Origin: Clostridia bacterium
Lineage (GTDB): Bacteria; Bacillota; Clostridia; Christensenellales; Borkfalkiaceae
DNA: 64,000 nt
Direction of reading: 5' to 3'
Assembly (NCBI GenBank): GCA_017507045.1
Contig: JAFWBP010000007.1
Span: 62,001-126,000, forward strand
A program made the translations under genes and the position numbers. The notes beneath the pieces were generated by a model that had not been told where the DNA came from, did not search any database, and saw only the letters and a list, made by a program, of their open reading frames with translations. Numbering within the stretch: the stretch's first letter is position 1; every line of letters begins with the position of its first letter. This document shows, piece by piece, positions 1 to 9,332 of the stretch.

Positions 1-1083
1 TTCACAGATAGCGGCGATGCCTTTACAAATAGCACGCTCAAGATCTTTCATTCAAACGAAATACCCTTCCCTGTAACCTATTTCGGGCAGGAAAAAACTG
101 CACTTTCAGCAAATGAATTTATCGTGCCGAGTTACTATCTCAGCGTCTATTACGAAGCCCATCACGGTTCGTCGCCCGAGGAGCAGCAAGCCTACGAGGC
201 GTTCGTAAAACAAATGCGTATTTGGGCGGAAGGTAGAATCTCTGTAACGAACGGCGCGGGAGCCACCGTCAACCGCGAGGCAACGGAAGCGGAGATAGCG
301 GCGGCGGAGATCGCCGTAACAAGCTACGTTGCAACCCACCCAATGGCATGGCGCGTAAAACCGCATGGCGAAGCTGCACGTTCCGCAACAGTCGTCGGCG
401 CCTATCGCAGTGTCCGAGGGCACCAAGCGGAAAGCGTACTTTGCTCGCAGGAATTTTACGAGCACGTGGGCGGTTACCCTGGGCCGCTACACGAAACGAA
501 CTACGTTCCGGAGGCAGATGCCTCCTATAGCTGGGCTTTCGTCCCCTTAGAAAAAACGGAAAAGGCATTCGGCGCGCTCTCCGCACGGCTGGGTGCATAC
601 GACGAAGCAGACGTTGCATACCTTCTCCATAACGTGCTCTACGAGAACGTGACGCTCGTCAATTCCATCGTAGAGGCTCTCTCTGCTCTCTTCCTCGGAG
701 CAGGTATCGTGCTCGCGTTTTTCGCCTCTCTTTTACTCTTCAACTTTATCACGGTAAGCATCACCAGCAAAAAGAAAGAGATCGGTATTCTCCGTGCCTT
801 GGGCGCAAGAGGAGCGGATGTATTTAAAATCTTTTTTGCCGAATCGGGCATCATTGTTGGCGCTTGCACCTTAATCTCTATCGTAGGAACGGCGGCGGCA
901 ACCGCCTTACTGAACGGTATTCTGCGCGCTGCCGCAGGGATAGACGTCACGCTATTCGTGTTTGGCCCTTTCTCCGCAATCGTTATGCTTTCCGTAGCAG
1001 TTGTTGTAGCTTTCCTTTCCACCTTCCTACCCGTCTACTTCACGGCGCGAAAAAAGCCCGTAGAGAGTATACGGGCATTGTAA
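1..1083 (+). CDS. ABC transporter permease, FtsX-like, C-terminal part (5' truncated by window)
   Basis: The reading frame is open from base 1, so the gene begins before the window and only its last 360 codons are visible. The final 160 or so residues hold three hydrophobic segments in the FtsX/MacB permease arrangement. Between the first two lies a conserved cytoplasmic loop (SKKKEIGILRALGA) that in this family contacts the ATPase. The preceding region is an extracytoplasmic domain without a motif I recognise. The protein ends ARKKPVESIRAL, the usual end of these permeases. The partner ATPase would lie upstream, out of view, and the substrate is unknown. A strong terminator follows at 1123-1153. 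Confidence 0.9.
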   Translation, partial: FTDSGDAFTNSTLKIFHSNEIPFPVTYFGQEKTALSANEFIVPSYYLSVYYEAHHGSSPEEQQAYEAFVKQMRIWAEGRISVTNGAGATVNREATEAEIAAAEIAVTSYVATHPMAWRVKPHGEAARSATVVGAYRSVRGHQAESVLCSQEFYEHVGGYPGPLHETNYVPEADASYSWAFVPLEKTEKAFGALSARLGAYDEADVAYLLHNVLYENVTLVNSIVEALSALFLGAGIVLAFFASLLLFNFITVSITSKKKEIGILRALGARGADVFKIFFAESGIIVGACTLISIVGTAAATALLNGILRAAAGIDVTLFVFGPFSAIVMLSVAVVVAFLSTFLPVYFTARKKPVESIRAL

Positions 1084-1111
1084 GTTTATCATCATATTCA
1101 TGGTGCAAAAA

Positions 1112-2053
1112 CTATCCGCCAAGCCCTGCGCGCAAAACGCGCAGGGCGTTTTTATATGCAATCTTCTCTGTAATATATTCCCCGAACGTGCGAGAAAAAT
1201 CGGCTAAAAGCTCGGGCATGGCAGCAGCGTTTTTCATGTAAGGATTTTCGGGGATCCCATCGAAATCGCTCCCGAGCGCAAGAACTTCTTCTCCGCCCAC
1301 CTTGAGTACGTGCCGTGCGTGCGCGAGAAGTGCCGTACGTTGCCCTTCCAAAGAACGGTCTTCTCCGATAAAATCGGCGCAAAAATTGAGGCCGATCACA
1401 CCGCCGCAATCGGCGACCGTGCGAATCTGCTCATCGGTAAGGTTGCGCGCCCTTGAGCAGAGCTTAGCGGCACACGAATGGCTGGCAACAAAGGGGATCT
1501 TTGCCGCTTTGCTCCACTTCGCAACGTCGAAAAAAAGCTTATCGCTTCCGTGCGAAACATCTACGATCATTCCCAGCTCCCCCATCCGCTGCACGACTTC
1601 CCGGCCAAACCGCGTGAGCCCTCGCTCGCCCTCGCGCTCGGCAATTGGAGCGACTTCTCCCTTCTTCCACTTGGAATATCGGCGTAAATTCGGGTAGCCA
1701 AGCTCATTGGGATAATTCCACGTAAGCGTTGCCATGCGCACGCCACAATGATAAAGAATCTCTATCTTTGCAAGGTCGCCCTCGAACATGCCCCCATCCT
1801 CGAGGGTAAGCATGGCGTTGATCTCACCCTTTTTAATATCGGAAGCCTTGCATACGGGGTGATATCCCTCTTCGGCGCACATCGCATCAAACCTTTCGGC
1901 AAAGCGAAGCGCTCGCTCAAATTTATGGGGACCCTCGAGAAAAATGGCAAAGCACTGCAGAAGGCACCCCCCTTTCTCAAGCAACCCCCTTGAAACTTGA
2001 AGGACGCCCTCCGTTTTCGTGAGGGCGTCCGTATGCAGATCAATATATTTCAT
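1112..2053 (-). CDS. Membrane dipeptidase-like zinc hydrolase (peptidase family M19)
   Basis: A 313-residue metal-dependent dipeptidase of family M19 (renal dipeptidase type), which cleaves dipeptides including D-residue and dehydro forms. The start DLHTD supplies the first metal ligands. Further family landmarks are TWNYPNELGYPN near residue 120, IVDVSHGSD near 180, ASHSCA near 205, and GSDFDG near 275. There is no signal peptide, so it should be cytoplasmic. The ATG at 2053 has only AAAGG directly against it. It overlaps the stop codon of a 21-codon upstream ORF that has a strong ribosome binding site, so translational coupling is likely (inference). It is convergent with the ABC permease gene. 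Confidence 0.9.
   Translation of the reverse strand: MKYIDLHTDALTKTEGVLQVSRGLLEKGGCLLQCFAIFLEGPHKFERALRFAERFDAMCAEEGYHPVCKASDIKKGEINAMLTLEDGGMFEGDLAKIEILYHCGVRMATLTWNYPNELGYPNLRRYSKWKKGEVAPIAEREGERGLTRFGREVVQRMGELGMIVDVSHGSDKLFFDVAKWSKAAKIPFVASHSCAAKLCSRARNLTDEQIRTVADCGGVIGLNFCADFIGEDRSLEGQRTALLAHARHVLKVGGEEVLALGSDFDGIPENPYMKNAAAMPELLADFSRTFGEYITEKIAYKNALRVLRAGLGG
1123..1153 (+). terminator. Rho-independent terminator of the ABC permease unit
   Basis: A perfect 10-bp stem (GCCCTGCGCG / CGCGCAGGGC) with a CAAAA loop is followed by GTTTTTA on the plus strand. It lies inside the last codons of the convergent dipeptidase gene, so one sequence serves both as coding DNA and as the neighbour's terminator. 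Confidence 0.8.
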
Positions 2054-2115
2054 CCTTTGTAGAAGATTCTCATGATGAGCCGCAAAAGTTTCGGCGGCCG
2101 AACGCAGATGATCAT
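2050..2115 (-). CDS. Short upstream ORF, 21 residues, overlapping the dipeptidase start
   Basis: This ORF has the best ribosome binding site of the region (AAGGAGGAGAG directly before ATG at 2115). Its TGA overlaps the dipeptidase ATG as ATGA. The peptide is basic and hydrophobic (starts MIICVRPPKLL, ends RIFYKG). It may act as a leader peptide that loads ribosomes for the downstream gene, because the dipeptidase has no properly spaced site of its own. No homology is recognised. It could also simply be a chance ORF beneath a strong Shine-Dalgarno sequence. Confidence 0.5.
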   Translation of the reverse strand: MIICVRPPKLLRLIMRIFYKG

Positions 2116-2174
2116 CTCTCCTCCTTCACTTCTTTCCCTCGATTGCACGAATGCGCCCGGCTCTTTTGCGCGTT

Positions 2175-2780
2175 TTACACGATCCTCTCATTTACAACTA
2201 CAAGAACCGTTCCTTCCGAATAAAAAACCGCACCTTCTTCGCTTGCGATCACGTTAGAAATTCCGCGCGTGGAGCCATAGCGTAGCCATAAATCCTCCAT
2301 CGGATATTGAAAGCCGCTACTATGCAGTATATGCGCGTCACCGCCAAAAGGGATAATTGAAACGGTTTTCCCCTTTGCACAGCTCAGCGTGCGTAAGTGT
2401 TCGGAAATAGAAAGTTGCGCGCGTTCGGTAAACATAACCGCCTCAGCACCGTACTTGTGCGCCTTATAAAGCAGGTGAAGATTGCCCAAAAAGTGATCCT
2501 CACGCAATCCGCCACCGCCATAAATTGCAATGAATGAGGCACCCATGTCCAAGGCATGCTCTAATGCAAGCTCACCGTCCGTCGCATTCTTCTCTACGGG
2601 AAAGCGGTTCACGGCAACACCCTCGGGAAACGCAGAGAGGGAATCGAAATCACCAAGCAGCTCATCAATATGCACTTTGTACTTTGCCCATTCGTAGGCA
2701 CCGTCGCAACAGATAACGTAATCACCTTCTATCATTCCGCCACAGTACGGCTCGCCGTTCAAAAGAATTGCCGCTTTCAT
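2175..2780 (-). CDS. thiN: Thiamine pyrophosphokinase
   Basis: A 201-residue cytoplasmic enzyme that transfers pyrophosphate from ATP to thiamine, giving thiamine diphosphate. Family signatures are VICCDGAYEW near residue 27, LLGDFDS near 41 (an acidic metal and ATP site), EKNATDGELAL near 63 and GGGGLREDH near 88. Length is normal. The start overlaps the rpe stop by 4 bp (ATGA), so the two are co-translated. In Firmicutes this gene closes the priA-to-rpe cluster, as it does here. No TPP riboswitch is visible upstream. Confidence 0.95.
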   Translation of the reverse strand: MKAAILLNGEPYCGGMIEGDYVICCDGAYEWAKYKVHIDELLGDFDSLSAFPEGVAVNRFPVEKNATDGELALEHALDMGASFIAIYGGGGLREDHFLGNLHLLYKAHKYGAEAVMFTERAQLSISEHLRTLSCAKGKTVSIIPFGGDAHILHSSGFQYPMEDLWLRYGSTRGISNVIASEEGAVFYSEGTVLVVVNERIV

Positions 2781-3430
2781 CCTCTGAGCCTTGCAATCGT
2801 TTCCGCCATATTGGAAGAGTTGAAAACGGCGCTGCCCGCAACGATCACGTTTGCACCTGCCGAGATCACGCCCTTTACGTTTTCAACGTTAATGCCGCCA
2901 TCAACCTCGATATCAAGCTCCGGACGCCCGATCTTTACGCAATAATCACGCAATTTCTCGATCTTTTTCAGGCTCTCGGGAATGAATTTCTGCCCACCCC
3001 AGCCCGGGTGAACGCTCATCACGAGAAGCATATCCGAAAGCTCGCACGCAGGGAAGATCGCTTCGATATCTGTTTCCGGATTTACGACTGCACCGGCTTT
3101 CACGCCCAGCGCGTGAATCTTTTCGATGAGATTTGTCGTTTTTTCTCCGCACGCTTCAACGTGCACGGTGATATAATCCGCACCCGCCTTCACGAAGTCT
3201 TCCACATGCGTTTCGGGATGCAGCACCATGAGGTGACAATCGAGCGGAAGGCGCGTATGCGGGCGAAATGCCTGCACCGCCTGCGCACCGAAGGTGATGG
3301 GCGGAACAAAATTACCGTCCATTACGTCGCAGTGAACGAGATCTGCCCCGTTTTCCTCCAAGAGCTTCACCGTTTCACCCAATTTTGCAAAGTCGCTCGC
3401 CAAAATGCTCGGTGCGATTTTAATCTTCAT
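2777..3430 (-). CDS. rpe: Ribulose-phosphate 3-epimerase
   Basis: A 217-residue TIM-barrel enzyme interconverting ribulose 5-phosphate and xylulose 5-phosphate in the pentose phosphate pathway. The start KIAPSILASDF, the catalytic and metal motif HCDVMDGNFVP near residue 34, LMVLHPE near 67, MSVHPGWGGQKF near 139, and EVDGGIN near 173 are all canonical. AAGGAG lies 7 nt before ATG. It sits 31 bp downstream of rlmN. In related genomes stp, prkC and rsgA usually occupy this junction, and they are absent here. Confidence 0.97.
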   Translation of the reverse strand: MKIKIAPSILASDFAKLGETVKLLEENGADLVHCDVMDGNFVPPITFGAQAVQAFRPHTRLPLDCHLMVLHPETHVEDFVKAGADYITVHVEACGEKTTNLIEKIHALGVKAGAVVNPETDIEAIFPACELSDMLLVMSVHPGWGGQKFIPESLKKIEKLRDYCVKIGRPELDIEVDGGINVENVKGVISAGANVIVAGSAVFNSSNMAETIARLRG

Positions 3431-3461
3431 TTTATTCTCCTTATACCTTTTCCTTAAAAAA

Positions 3462-4505
3462 CTATTCGTTTCCGTTCTCTAAGTATGCCGCCCTCAGCTG
3501 CCCGCACGCACCGCCGATATCGGCACCCATGCTGCGGCGAAGGGTTGCGGAAATTCCATTTTTTTCTAAAATTTCCAAAAACTTTCGTGCTGTTCGCTCA
3601 TCCGTACCCTTGAGATTTCTCTCCTTCACGGCGTTGAGGCGAATAAGGTTCACGTGGCAAGGCCTTCCCTTGAGGAGAGCACAGAGCGCAAGGGCATGCG
3701 CTTCATCCGCATTTTCTCCCTCGATGAGGCTATATTCGAAGATGTAGCGCCGCCCCGTCTTTTCAAAGTACTCGCTACATGCGGCAAGAATTTCTGCAAT
3801 AGAATACTTGTTTGCGATCGGCATTGTGCGCCGTCGCTGCTCATCCGTTATCGCATGCAACGAGATGGTGAGGTTGAGCGGAATTCCTTCCTCAGCAAAT
3901 CTTCTCATTTCGGGCACTAGGCCGCAGGTGGAAAGGCTCACGTTTCTGGCGCTGATATGAATACCTCCCTCGGCGGTAAGATTGCGCAAAAATTTCACAA
4001 CATTCTCATAATTATCGAAGGGCTCACCGCTTCCCATGAGAACGACGTTTGTAACAGCACGCTCCCTCAAAGTTCCGCCCTCGAGGCGGTTGACGGCAAG
4101 GATCTCACAGAGGATCTCACCTGCCGTTAGGTCTCTGAGCCTTCCGCCCAAAGTAGAAGCGCAAAATTTGCAGCCCATGCGGCAGCCCACCTGCGTGGAA
4201 ACGCACTGTGTGTTGCCATACTTATATTTCATGAGCACGCCTTCTATAAGGTTGCCATCTGCAAGTTCAAAGAGAAATTTTTTCGTTCCGTCTTGCGAAG
4301 TGAAGATTTCACGGATCTTTACCGGTTCGTCTTCATACATATCCAGCAGTTTTGCACGCAGCGGTGCAGACACGGGTAGCTCGGAGATCTTCTTCCCCTG
4401 CATAAGCCCCTCAAAGATCTGCTTTGCACGAAAGGCCTTCTCGCCGCAAGCATTCACCAGCGCGGCAAGCTCTTCGTATGATAAATCCTGCAAGATCTTC
4501 TTCAT
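3462..4505 (-). CDS. rlmN: Dual-specificity 23S rRNA/tRNA (adenine-C2) methyltransferase RlmN
   Basis: A 347-residue radical SAM enzyme that methylates A2503 of 23S rRNA and A37 of some tRNAs. The 4Fe-4S cluster motif CRMGCKFC lies near residue 107. Catalytic cysteines are expected near 107-115 and in the C-terminal GACGQL, both visible. Other markers are LMGSGEPFDNYENV near 155 and STCGLVPEM near 193. The start overlaps the end of rsmB by 4 bp. The enzyme is cytoplasmic and acts during ribosome assembly. Length and motif order are normal. Confidence 0.97.
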   Translation of the reverse strand: MKKILQDLSYEELAALVNACGEKAFRAKQIFEGLMQGKKISELPVSAPLRAKLLDMYEDEPVKIREIFTSQDGTKKFLFELADGNLIEGVLMKYKYGNTQCVSTQVGCRMGCKFCASTLGGRLRDLTAGEILCEILAVNRLEGGTLRERAVTNVVLMGSGEPFDNYENVVKFLRNLTAEGGIHISARNVSLSTCGLVPEMRRFAEEGIPLNLTISLHAITDEQRRRTMPIANKYSIAEILAACSEYFEKTGRRYIFEYSLIEGENADEAHALALCALLKGRPCHVNLIRLNAVKERNLKGTDERTARKFLEILEKNGISATLRRSMGADIGGACGQLRAAYLENGNE

Positions 4506-5716
4506 AGCTTCCTCAATTTACTTATGTAAAACCCGGCGCCAAAGGCAGTATCGGGCAAAAATTGAAGCCCGAAATCCGTCTTTTCGTGCGCAAGCAAACA
4601 TTCCGCCCTCTCGATCTGAAAGTTGGAATGCGATTTCAAAAATGCTTCAACGGTGCCGTCGTTCTCCTCAGGGAGAATGGAACACGTAGAATAATAAAGG
4701 CATCCGCCCGGCCTAACGTAGCGAGCGCAGTTGGTGAGAATTTCCAGTTGCAACGCCGTAAGTGCAGACATGCCCTCCTCCGTTTTTCTCAAAGGAAGAT
4801 CCGGATTCTCCGCCACGGTGCCAAAGCCAGAGCAGGGCGCATCCACGAGCACGCCATCAAAAGCACCCTCAAATTCCGCTCGGAATAGAGCTGAATCGGC
4901 ACAAACCGCCGCCACGTTTTCCGCGCCCATCCGCGCTTTATAGCTTTCAATAAGGTTCACGCGGTGCGGGTGGATTTCGCACGCCGTAACGAAGCCGCAT
5001 TTTTTTGCAAGCAGCACGCTCTTGCCGCCGGGCGCAGCGCACGCATCGAGTAAGCGCTCACACGGCTCTATCACGGAGCAGATCGCAACGCTTCCCACCG
5101 ATTGAAAGGTGTAATCTCCGCGCGAAAAGCCTTCGTCGCGTGTGAATTTTTTGTATATTTTTACGTCCTGAAAGGGCGTATCTTCATGCGGGAGATCTTC
5201 GTATTTCTCCGCGTTCCGCTCGAAACGTACGCTAACGCCACGGCTTTTTGCAAGAAGAATTGCTTCTGCGCGCGATCCGTACGCTGCCACGATCTTTTGG
5301 GCGGCAAACTGCGGAAAATTACTGCGCACACAAAGCCCTTCTATCCCTTCCGGAATTTTTACGGCCACGTTATCAAAGGCGCGCAGCGCGGCGTTGATGA
5401 AGCCCGCAGCGCCTCCTTTCCCGATCGATCGTGCAAGCTCCACCGCTTCAGAAACGGCAACGGGGCGAGGCATGTCCGCAAACAGCACGCTGTATAGCGC
5501 AATTTTCATTATGAGGCGCACGGCGGCCTTAGGAGATTTTTGCGCAACGGATCTCACACAGAGATTCAAATATCCGTCGTTTTCCAAAACGCCGTAGCAT
5601 ATTTTCACCGTTCTGCCGTGCTCGCCCGAGGCAAGCTCCGAAAGGGCAATTTTGAGGTGCGCCCCCTCCGAATAAACGCGCGTAAGCACGCGATACGGCT
5701 CAAGAAAGACGTTCAA
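4502..5716 (-). CDS. rsmB: 16S rRNA (cytosine-967-C5)-methyltransferase
   Basis: A 404-residue SAM-dependent enzyme that makes m5C967 in 16S rRNA. The N-terminal 130 residues form the NusB-like RNA-binding domain. The Rossmann methyltransferase domain carries LDACAAPGGKSVLLA near residue 226 (SAM site), VDAPCSGFG near 295 and STCS near 349, which holds the catalytic cysteine. The start overlaps fmt by 17 bp. The overlapping chain def-fmt-rsmB-rlmN indicates a single translationally coupled operon. Confidence 0.96.
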   Translation of the reverse strand: MNVFLEPYRVLTRVYSEGAHLKIALSELASGEHGRTVKICYGVLENDGYLNLCVRSVAQKSPKAAVRLIMKIALYSVLFADMPRPVAVSEAVELARSIGKGGAAGFINAALRAFDNVAVKIPEGIEGLCVRSNFPQFAAQKIVAAYGSRAEAILLAKSRGVSVRFERNAEKYEDLPHEDTPFQDVKIYKKFTRDEGFSRGDYTFQSVGSVAICSVIEPCERLLDACAAPGGKSVLLAKKCGFVTACEIHPHRVNLIESYKARMGAENVAAVCADSALFRAEFEGAFDGVLVDAPCSGFGTVAENPDLPLRKTEEGMSALTALQLEILTNCARYVRPGGCLYYSTCSILPEENDGTVEAFLKSHSNFQIERAECLLAHEKTDFGLQFLPDTAFGAGFYISKLRKL

Positions 5717-6623
5717 ATTTCATCCCCTTTTGCACTTTTCTGCCGCTCAAAAAGGCGGTATCGGGCATGCGTTTTCCACCTGCCGGTTGTAACTCTGAAA
5801 TGCGTACGGCGCCCTCGCCGCACTTTACGATAAAGCCCGTTTTCACGCAATCAGAGAGCACGGTGCCCGCAGGAGCCTCCTCCTCGCAAGCTACTTCCTC
5901 CGCTTGATAAAAATTGAGCGGAAGCCCGTTAATTACTGCAAACGAGCCGGGCGCAGGCGAAAGTCCGCGAATGAGGCAAGAGATTTCTCGTGCAGACATC
6001 GCAAAGTCTACTTCAGTGCGCTGAACCTTTTTGCAAACCTGCCCCTCGCCCTGCTTGATCAGCGCAAAGTTACCGCTTTCGATGCGCGCAAGCGCCTCGG
6101 CAATCATCTCCGCGCCGAGTGCAGAGAGCTTCTCGGATAGGCTACCTGCCGTATCCATGTCTGAGATCGCGATCGATTTCGCGCACAAAATATCTCCCGT
6201 ATCCAGGCCGATATCCGTCTTCATGATAGTTATCCCCGTTTCCCGTTCACCCTCGATAACGGCGCGCGGAATGGGCGCAGCACCGCGGTAAGCGGGAAGC
6301 AATGAGGCGTGGATATTCCACACGCCCATGGGGAACAGATCGAGTACTTCCTGCGAAAGGATCTGCCCGTATGCACAAGTTACCATGAGATCGGCACCAA
6401 CCGCTTTGAGCGCGGAGTAATCCGCACGTAGCTTTTCAGGCTGAAGAACGGGGATGGAAAGCGCCTCCGCCGCAACCTTCACGGATGATGGCGTTAAGAT
6501 GCGCTTTCTGCCCTGCGGCCTATCGGGCTGCGTTAACACGGCGGCAACTTCATATCCTGCGCCGCAAATTTTTTGCAAGGCCGGCACTGCAAATTCGGGA
6601 GTTCCCGCAAATACGATCCGCAT
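5700..6623 (-). CDS. fmt: Methionyl-tRNA formyltransferase
   Basis: A 307-residue cytoplasmic enzyme that formylates initiator Met-tRNA with 10-formyl-THF. The hydrolase domain starts MRIVFAGTPEFAVPAL. The signature WNIHASLLPAYRGAAPI near residue 105 contains the catalytic Asn, His and nearby residues. The substrate-binding C-terminal domain follows (QRTEVDFA onward). The ATG overlaps the def stop by one base. Pairing with def is functional, because Def later removes the formyl group. Confidence 0.97.
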   Translation of the reverse strand: MRIVFAGTPEFAVPALQKICGAGYEVAAVLTQPDRPQGRKRILTPSSVKVAAEALSIPVLQPEKLRADYSALKAVGADLMVTCAYGQILSQEVLDLFPMGVWNIHASLLPAYRGAAPIPRAVIEGERETGITIMKTDIGLDTGDILCAKSIAISDMDTAGSLSEKLSALGAEMIAEALARIESGNFALIKQGEGQVCKKVQRTEVDFAMSAREISCLIRGLSPAPGSFAVINGLPLNFYQAEEVACEEEAPAGTVLSDCVKTGFIVKCGEGAVRISELQPAGGKRMPDTAFLSGRKVQKGMKFERLS

Positions 6624-7078
6624 TACGCATCCTCATCGCGGATGTTTTCCGCCTTATCAGTATAGAGCACCCCATCGAGATGATCAAGTTCGTGGCAAAT
6701 TGCACGGGCAAAGAAATCACGTGCAACGAGGGAGTATTTATCTCCGTTCCGATCCTGGAAGATGATCTTCACCTTGGAAGGGCGCAAAACGGAGCCCGAT
6801 TTTCCGCGAACGGAAAGGCAGCCCTCACTGCCGTATTGCTCCCCCTTCTGCCACACGAAAATGGGGTTGATAAATTCAAAGTAACCCTCCTCAACGTCCA
6901 CTACAACAACGCGGAGCGAAACGCCAATCTGCGGTGCGGCAAGGCCTGCACCAACTGCGTCTTTCAGCGTCTCCTTCATATCTTCAAGAAGCACGGAAAG
7001 CGATTCATCAAAACGGGTTACCGGATCACATTTTTTGCGGAGAACGGGATCTCCTACTTGAACGATTTCTCTTATCAT
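6623..7078 (-). CDS. def: Peptide deformylase
   Basis: A 151-residue metalloenzyme that removes the N-formyl group from nascent proteins. All three motifs are visible: GAGLAAPQIG near residue 41, EGCLS near 89 (metal-binding Cys) and HELDH near 130 (HExxH metal and catalytic site). AGGAG precedes the ATG at good distance. It sits 8 bp downstream of priA and overlaps fmt by one base, forming one operon. Confidence 0.97.
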   Translation of the reverse strand: MIREIVQVGDPVLRKKCDPVTRFDESLSVLLEDMKETLKDAVGAGLAAPQIGVSLRVVVVDVEEGYFEFINPIFVWQKGEQYGSEGCLSVRGKSGSVLRPSKVKIIFQDRNGDKYSLVARDFFARAICHELDHLDGVLYTDKAENIRDEDA

Positions 7079-7086
7079 AAAATCTC

Positions 7087-9255
7087 CTAACTTAAATTCG
7101 AAGGATTTTCCTCCACGTAAATCAGCACGTTTTTATGGTGTTCCTCCGCACAGATATCGTAAATTTTCTTCAAAACCTTACCATCGGTGAGGCGCATTAA
7201 AACCTGGTAACGGAATTTATTCTGAATGCGCTTGATGGGTGAGTGCATGCGGTTGAAGAAGAGGAACTCTTCGGAATGCGCGGCATATACACGTTGCAGT
7301 TTTTCATATACCGCTTTAAGCGCCTCGAGCGTCTCTTTTTCATCCTCCCCCGTTACCATCACGCGAATAATCTTGGCAAAGGGCGGAAACATCGTTGCCG
7401 CACGCATAGAAATTTCGTGTGCATAGAAGCCCTCGTAATCGTAATGCGCCGCAAAGCGAAGGATATAGTTCTCCGGGTCGTACGTTTGCAGCACGACTTC
7501 GCCCGGCTCCTGCGCCCTGCCGCTTCTGCCTGCAACCTGGGTTACAAGCTGAAAGGTACGCTCGCCGCTTCGGTAATCGGCAAAATGCAAACTCATATCC
7601 GCATCGAGAATGCCCACGAGCGTGACCTGCGGAAAATCGTGCCCCTTTGCTACCATCTGGGTGCCAACGAGGATATCCGCCTCACGGGAGGAAAACTGCT
7701 TAAGGATGCGATAATGCCCCTCCTTTCCGCTCGTTGTATCCACGTCCATGCGCAGAATGCGCGCACGGGGATATAATTTTTTGAGATCACTCACCACGCG
7801 CTGTGTGCCCGTTCCCATGTAGCCGAGGTGCTTGCCGCCGCACGCAGGGCAGGCGGGCGGCATGCGATAGCGCGCACCGCAGTAGTGGCACTTGAAGCAA
7901 TCCTCATCGCTGTGATAGGTAAGCGAGATATCGCAATTCTCACACTTTGCCGTATAGCCGCAATCGCGGCAAATAACCATCTGCGAAAAGCCACGCCGAT
8001 TGAGAAAAAGAATCGCCTGATTGCCCTTTTCAAGGCATTCGGAAAGCTTCTCGCGAAGCGTTAAAGAAAACGCAGAAACATTACCGCGACGCACCTCTCG
8101 GCGCATATCAACGATACGTACCTCGGGCATGGGGCGTGCGTTGATTCTCTCGGATAACTTAATAAGCTCAAATTCTCCGCCAGTTGCACGGCGATATGTC
8201 TCAATCGAGGGCGTGGCGCTGCCCAGCACCAATTTGCAGCCGTTGTGGCGCGCGCGGAGCAGTGCGATATCGAACGTGGTGTAACGCGGCGAGTTTTCGG
8301 AAATGTAGCTTCCATCGTGTTCCTCATCAATAACGATGATGCCAATATTCTCTATGGGGGCGAATACCGCGGAACGCGCACCGATGGCGATGCGTGCGCT
8401 TCCCTCGCGCAGACGCATCCATTCATCGAAACGTTCCCCTGCCGAAAGCCCGCTGTGCAAAATGGCTGCAAAGCTTCCGAATCGGGCGCGAAGCTGCATG
8501 AGCATTTGCGGTGTTAAAGAGATCTCCGGAACGAGGAAGATCGCCGTCTTTCCGGCTTTCAAAGTATCGGCAATCAGGGAAAGATAAATCTCCGTTTTGC
8601 CGCTTCCCGTTACGCCGTGCAGAAGGGAAACGGTTTTTTCAGTAGTTTTTATCCTTTCAAAGGCGCTTTGTTGCAGGGGGGTGAGTTTGCGCTCAACTTT
8701 TTCCCCCTCTTCTCCGCGGTAAGGATCGCGAAGCACGCGCCGCTTTTGCATGAGAATAATTCCTTTCTCTTGGAGCGTTTTGAGCGCCGCACCAAACCGT
8801 TCGCGCAGGTGTGCAGAATCAGCCTCACCTACCTCTTTGAGGTATGCAACAAGGGCATGCTGTGCCTTAGCACGCTCTGCAAGCGTAAACGGCTCTTTTG
8901 TTAAAGTACAAATATTGCGGTAGCGCTTCGCCACTTTGCCCGTGCGCATTTCGGCGGGGAGGAAGAGGCGGAGCGTGAGCGCCATGGGCACGCGATAGCG
9001 CGCCGTGATAGTTTCCGCCAGCCGCAAAGTTTCCGCCGTGAGAGCGGGGAAATCTTCGTCAGTGCGCAGAACCTCGCGCAGCTTATCGGGGGGGACTTCG
9101 GTATTTTCTTTCACCCGCATAACAAAGCCCGTCACCACGCTCCTTCCAAAGGGCACGGTAACGCGCATTCCGGGTACGATCTCCTCCCCGCAGGCATAAT
9201 CGAAAATTTTATCAACGTCGCTATGCGCGATGTCTACGATAACTTCCGCAAACAT
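7087..9255 (-). CDS. priA: Primosomal replication restart helicase PriA
   Basis: A 722-residue superfamily 2 helicase that reloads the replisome at collapsed forks. The N-terminal DNA-binding domain covers residues 1-180. Walker A is GVTGSGKTE near 217 and the DEAH-type box is IDEEHD near 310. The two zinc sites are visible as CRDCGYTAKCENC and CHYCGARYRMPPACPACG near 432-475. The helicase C-domain has GTGTQRV and VAGRSGRAQEPG. It is probably the first gene of the priA-def-fmt-rsmB-rlmN-rpe-thiN run. The coaBC gene that often precedes it is absent, and a terminator (9333-9356) separates it from rpoZ. Confidence 0.97.
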   Translation of the reverse strand: MFAEVIVDIAHSDVDKIFDYACGEEIVPGMRVTVPFGRSVVTGFVMRVKENTEVPPDKLREVLRTDEDFPALTAETLRLAETITARYRVPMALTLRLFLPAEMRTGKVAKRYRNICTLTKEPFTLAERAKAQHALVAYLKEVGEADSAHLRERFGAALKTLQEKGIILMQKRRVLRDPYRGEEGEKVERKLTPLQQSAFERIKTTEKTVSLLHGVTGSGKTEIYLSLIADTLKAGKTAIFLVPEISLTPQMLMQLRARFGSFAAILHSGLSAGERFDEWMRLREGSARIAIGARSAVFAPIENIGIIVIDEEHDGSYISENSPRYTTFDIALLRARHNGCKLVLGSATPSIETYRRATGGEFELIKLSERINARPMPEVRIVDMRREVRRGNVSAFSLTLREKLSECLEKGNQAILFLNRRGFSQMVICRDCGYTAKCENCDISLTYHSDEDCFKCHYCGARYRMPPACPACGGKHLGYMGTGTQRVVSDLKKLYPRARILRMDVDTTSGKEGHYRILKQFSSREADILVGTQMVAKGHDFPQVTLVGILDADMSLHFADYRSGERTFQLVTQVAGRSGRAQEPGEVVLQTYDPENYILRFAAHYDYEGFYAHEISMRAATMFPPFAKIIRVMVTGEDEKETLEALKAVYEKLQRVYAAHSEEFLFFNRMHSPIKRIQNKFRYQVLMRLTDGKVLKKIYDICAEEHHKNVLIYVEENPSNLS

Positions 9256-9332
9256 GTTCCCTATTTACACACGATCTACGTCGCTCCAAAATAGGTGCGC
9301 CGCAGGTGATATAGGCCAAACTGCCTATTTTG

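Noticed and set aside
2175-2780. TPP riboswitch before thiN
   Set aside because: thiN overlaps rpe by 4 bp and no thi-box elements are seen there or before rpe.
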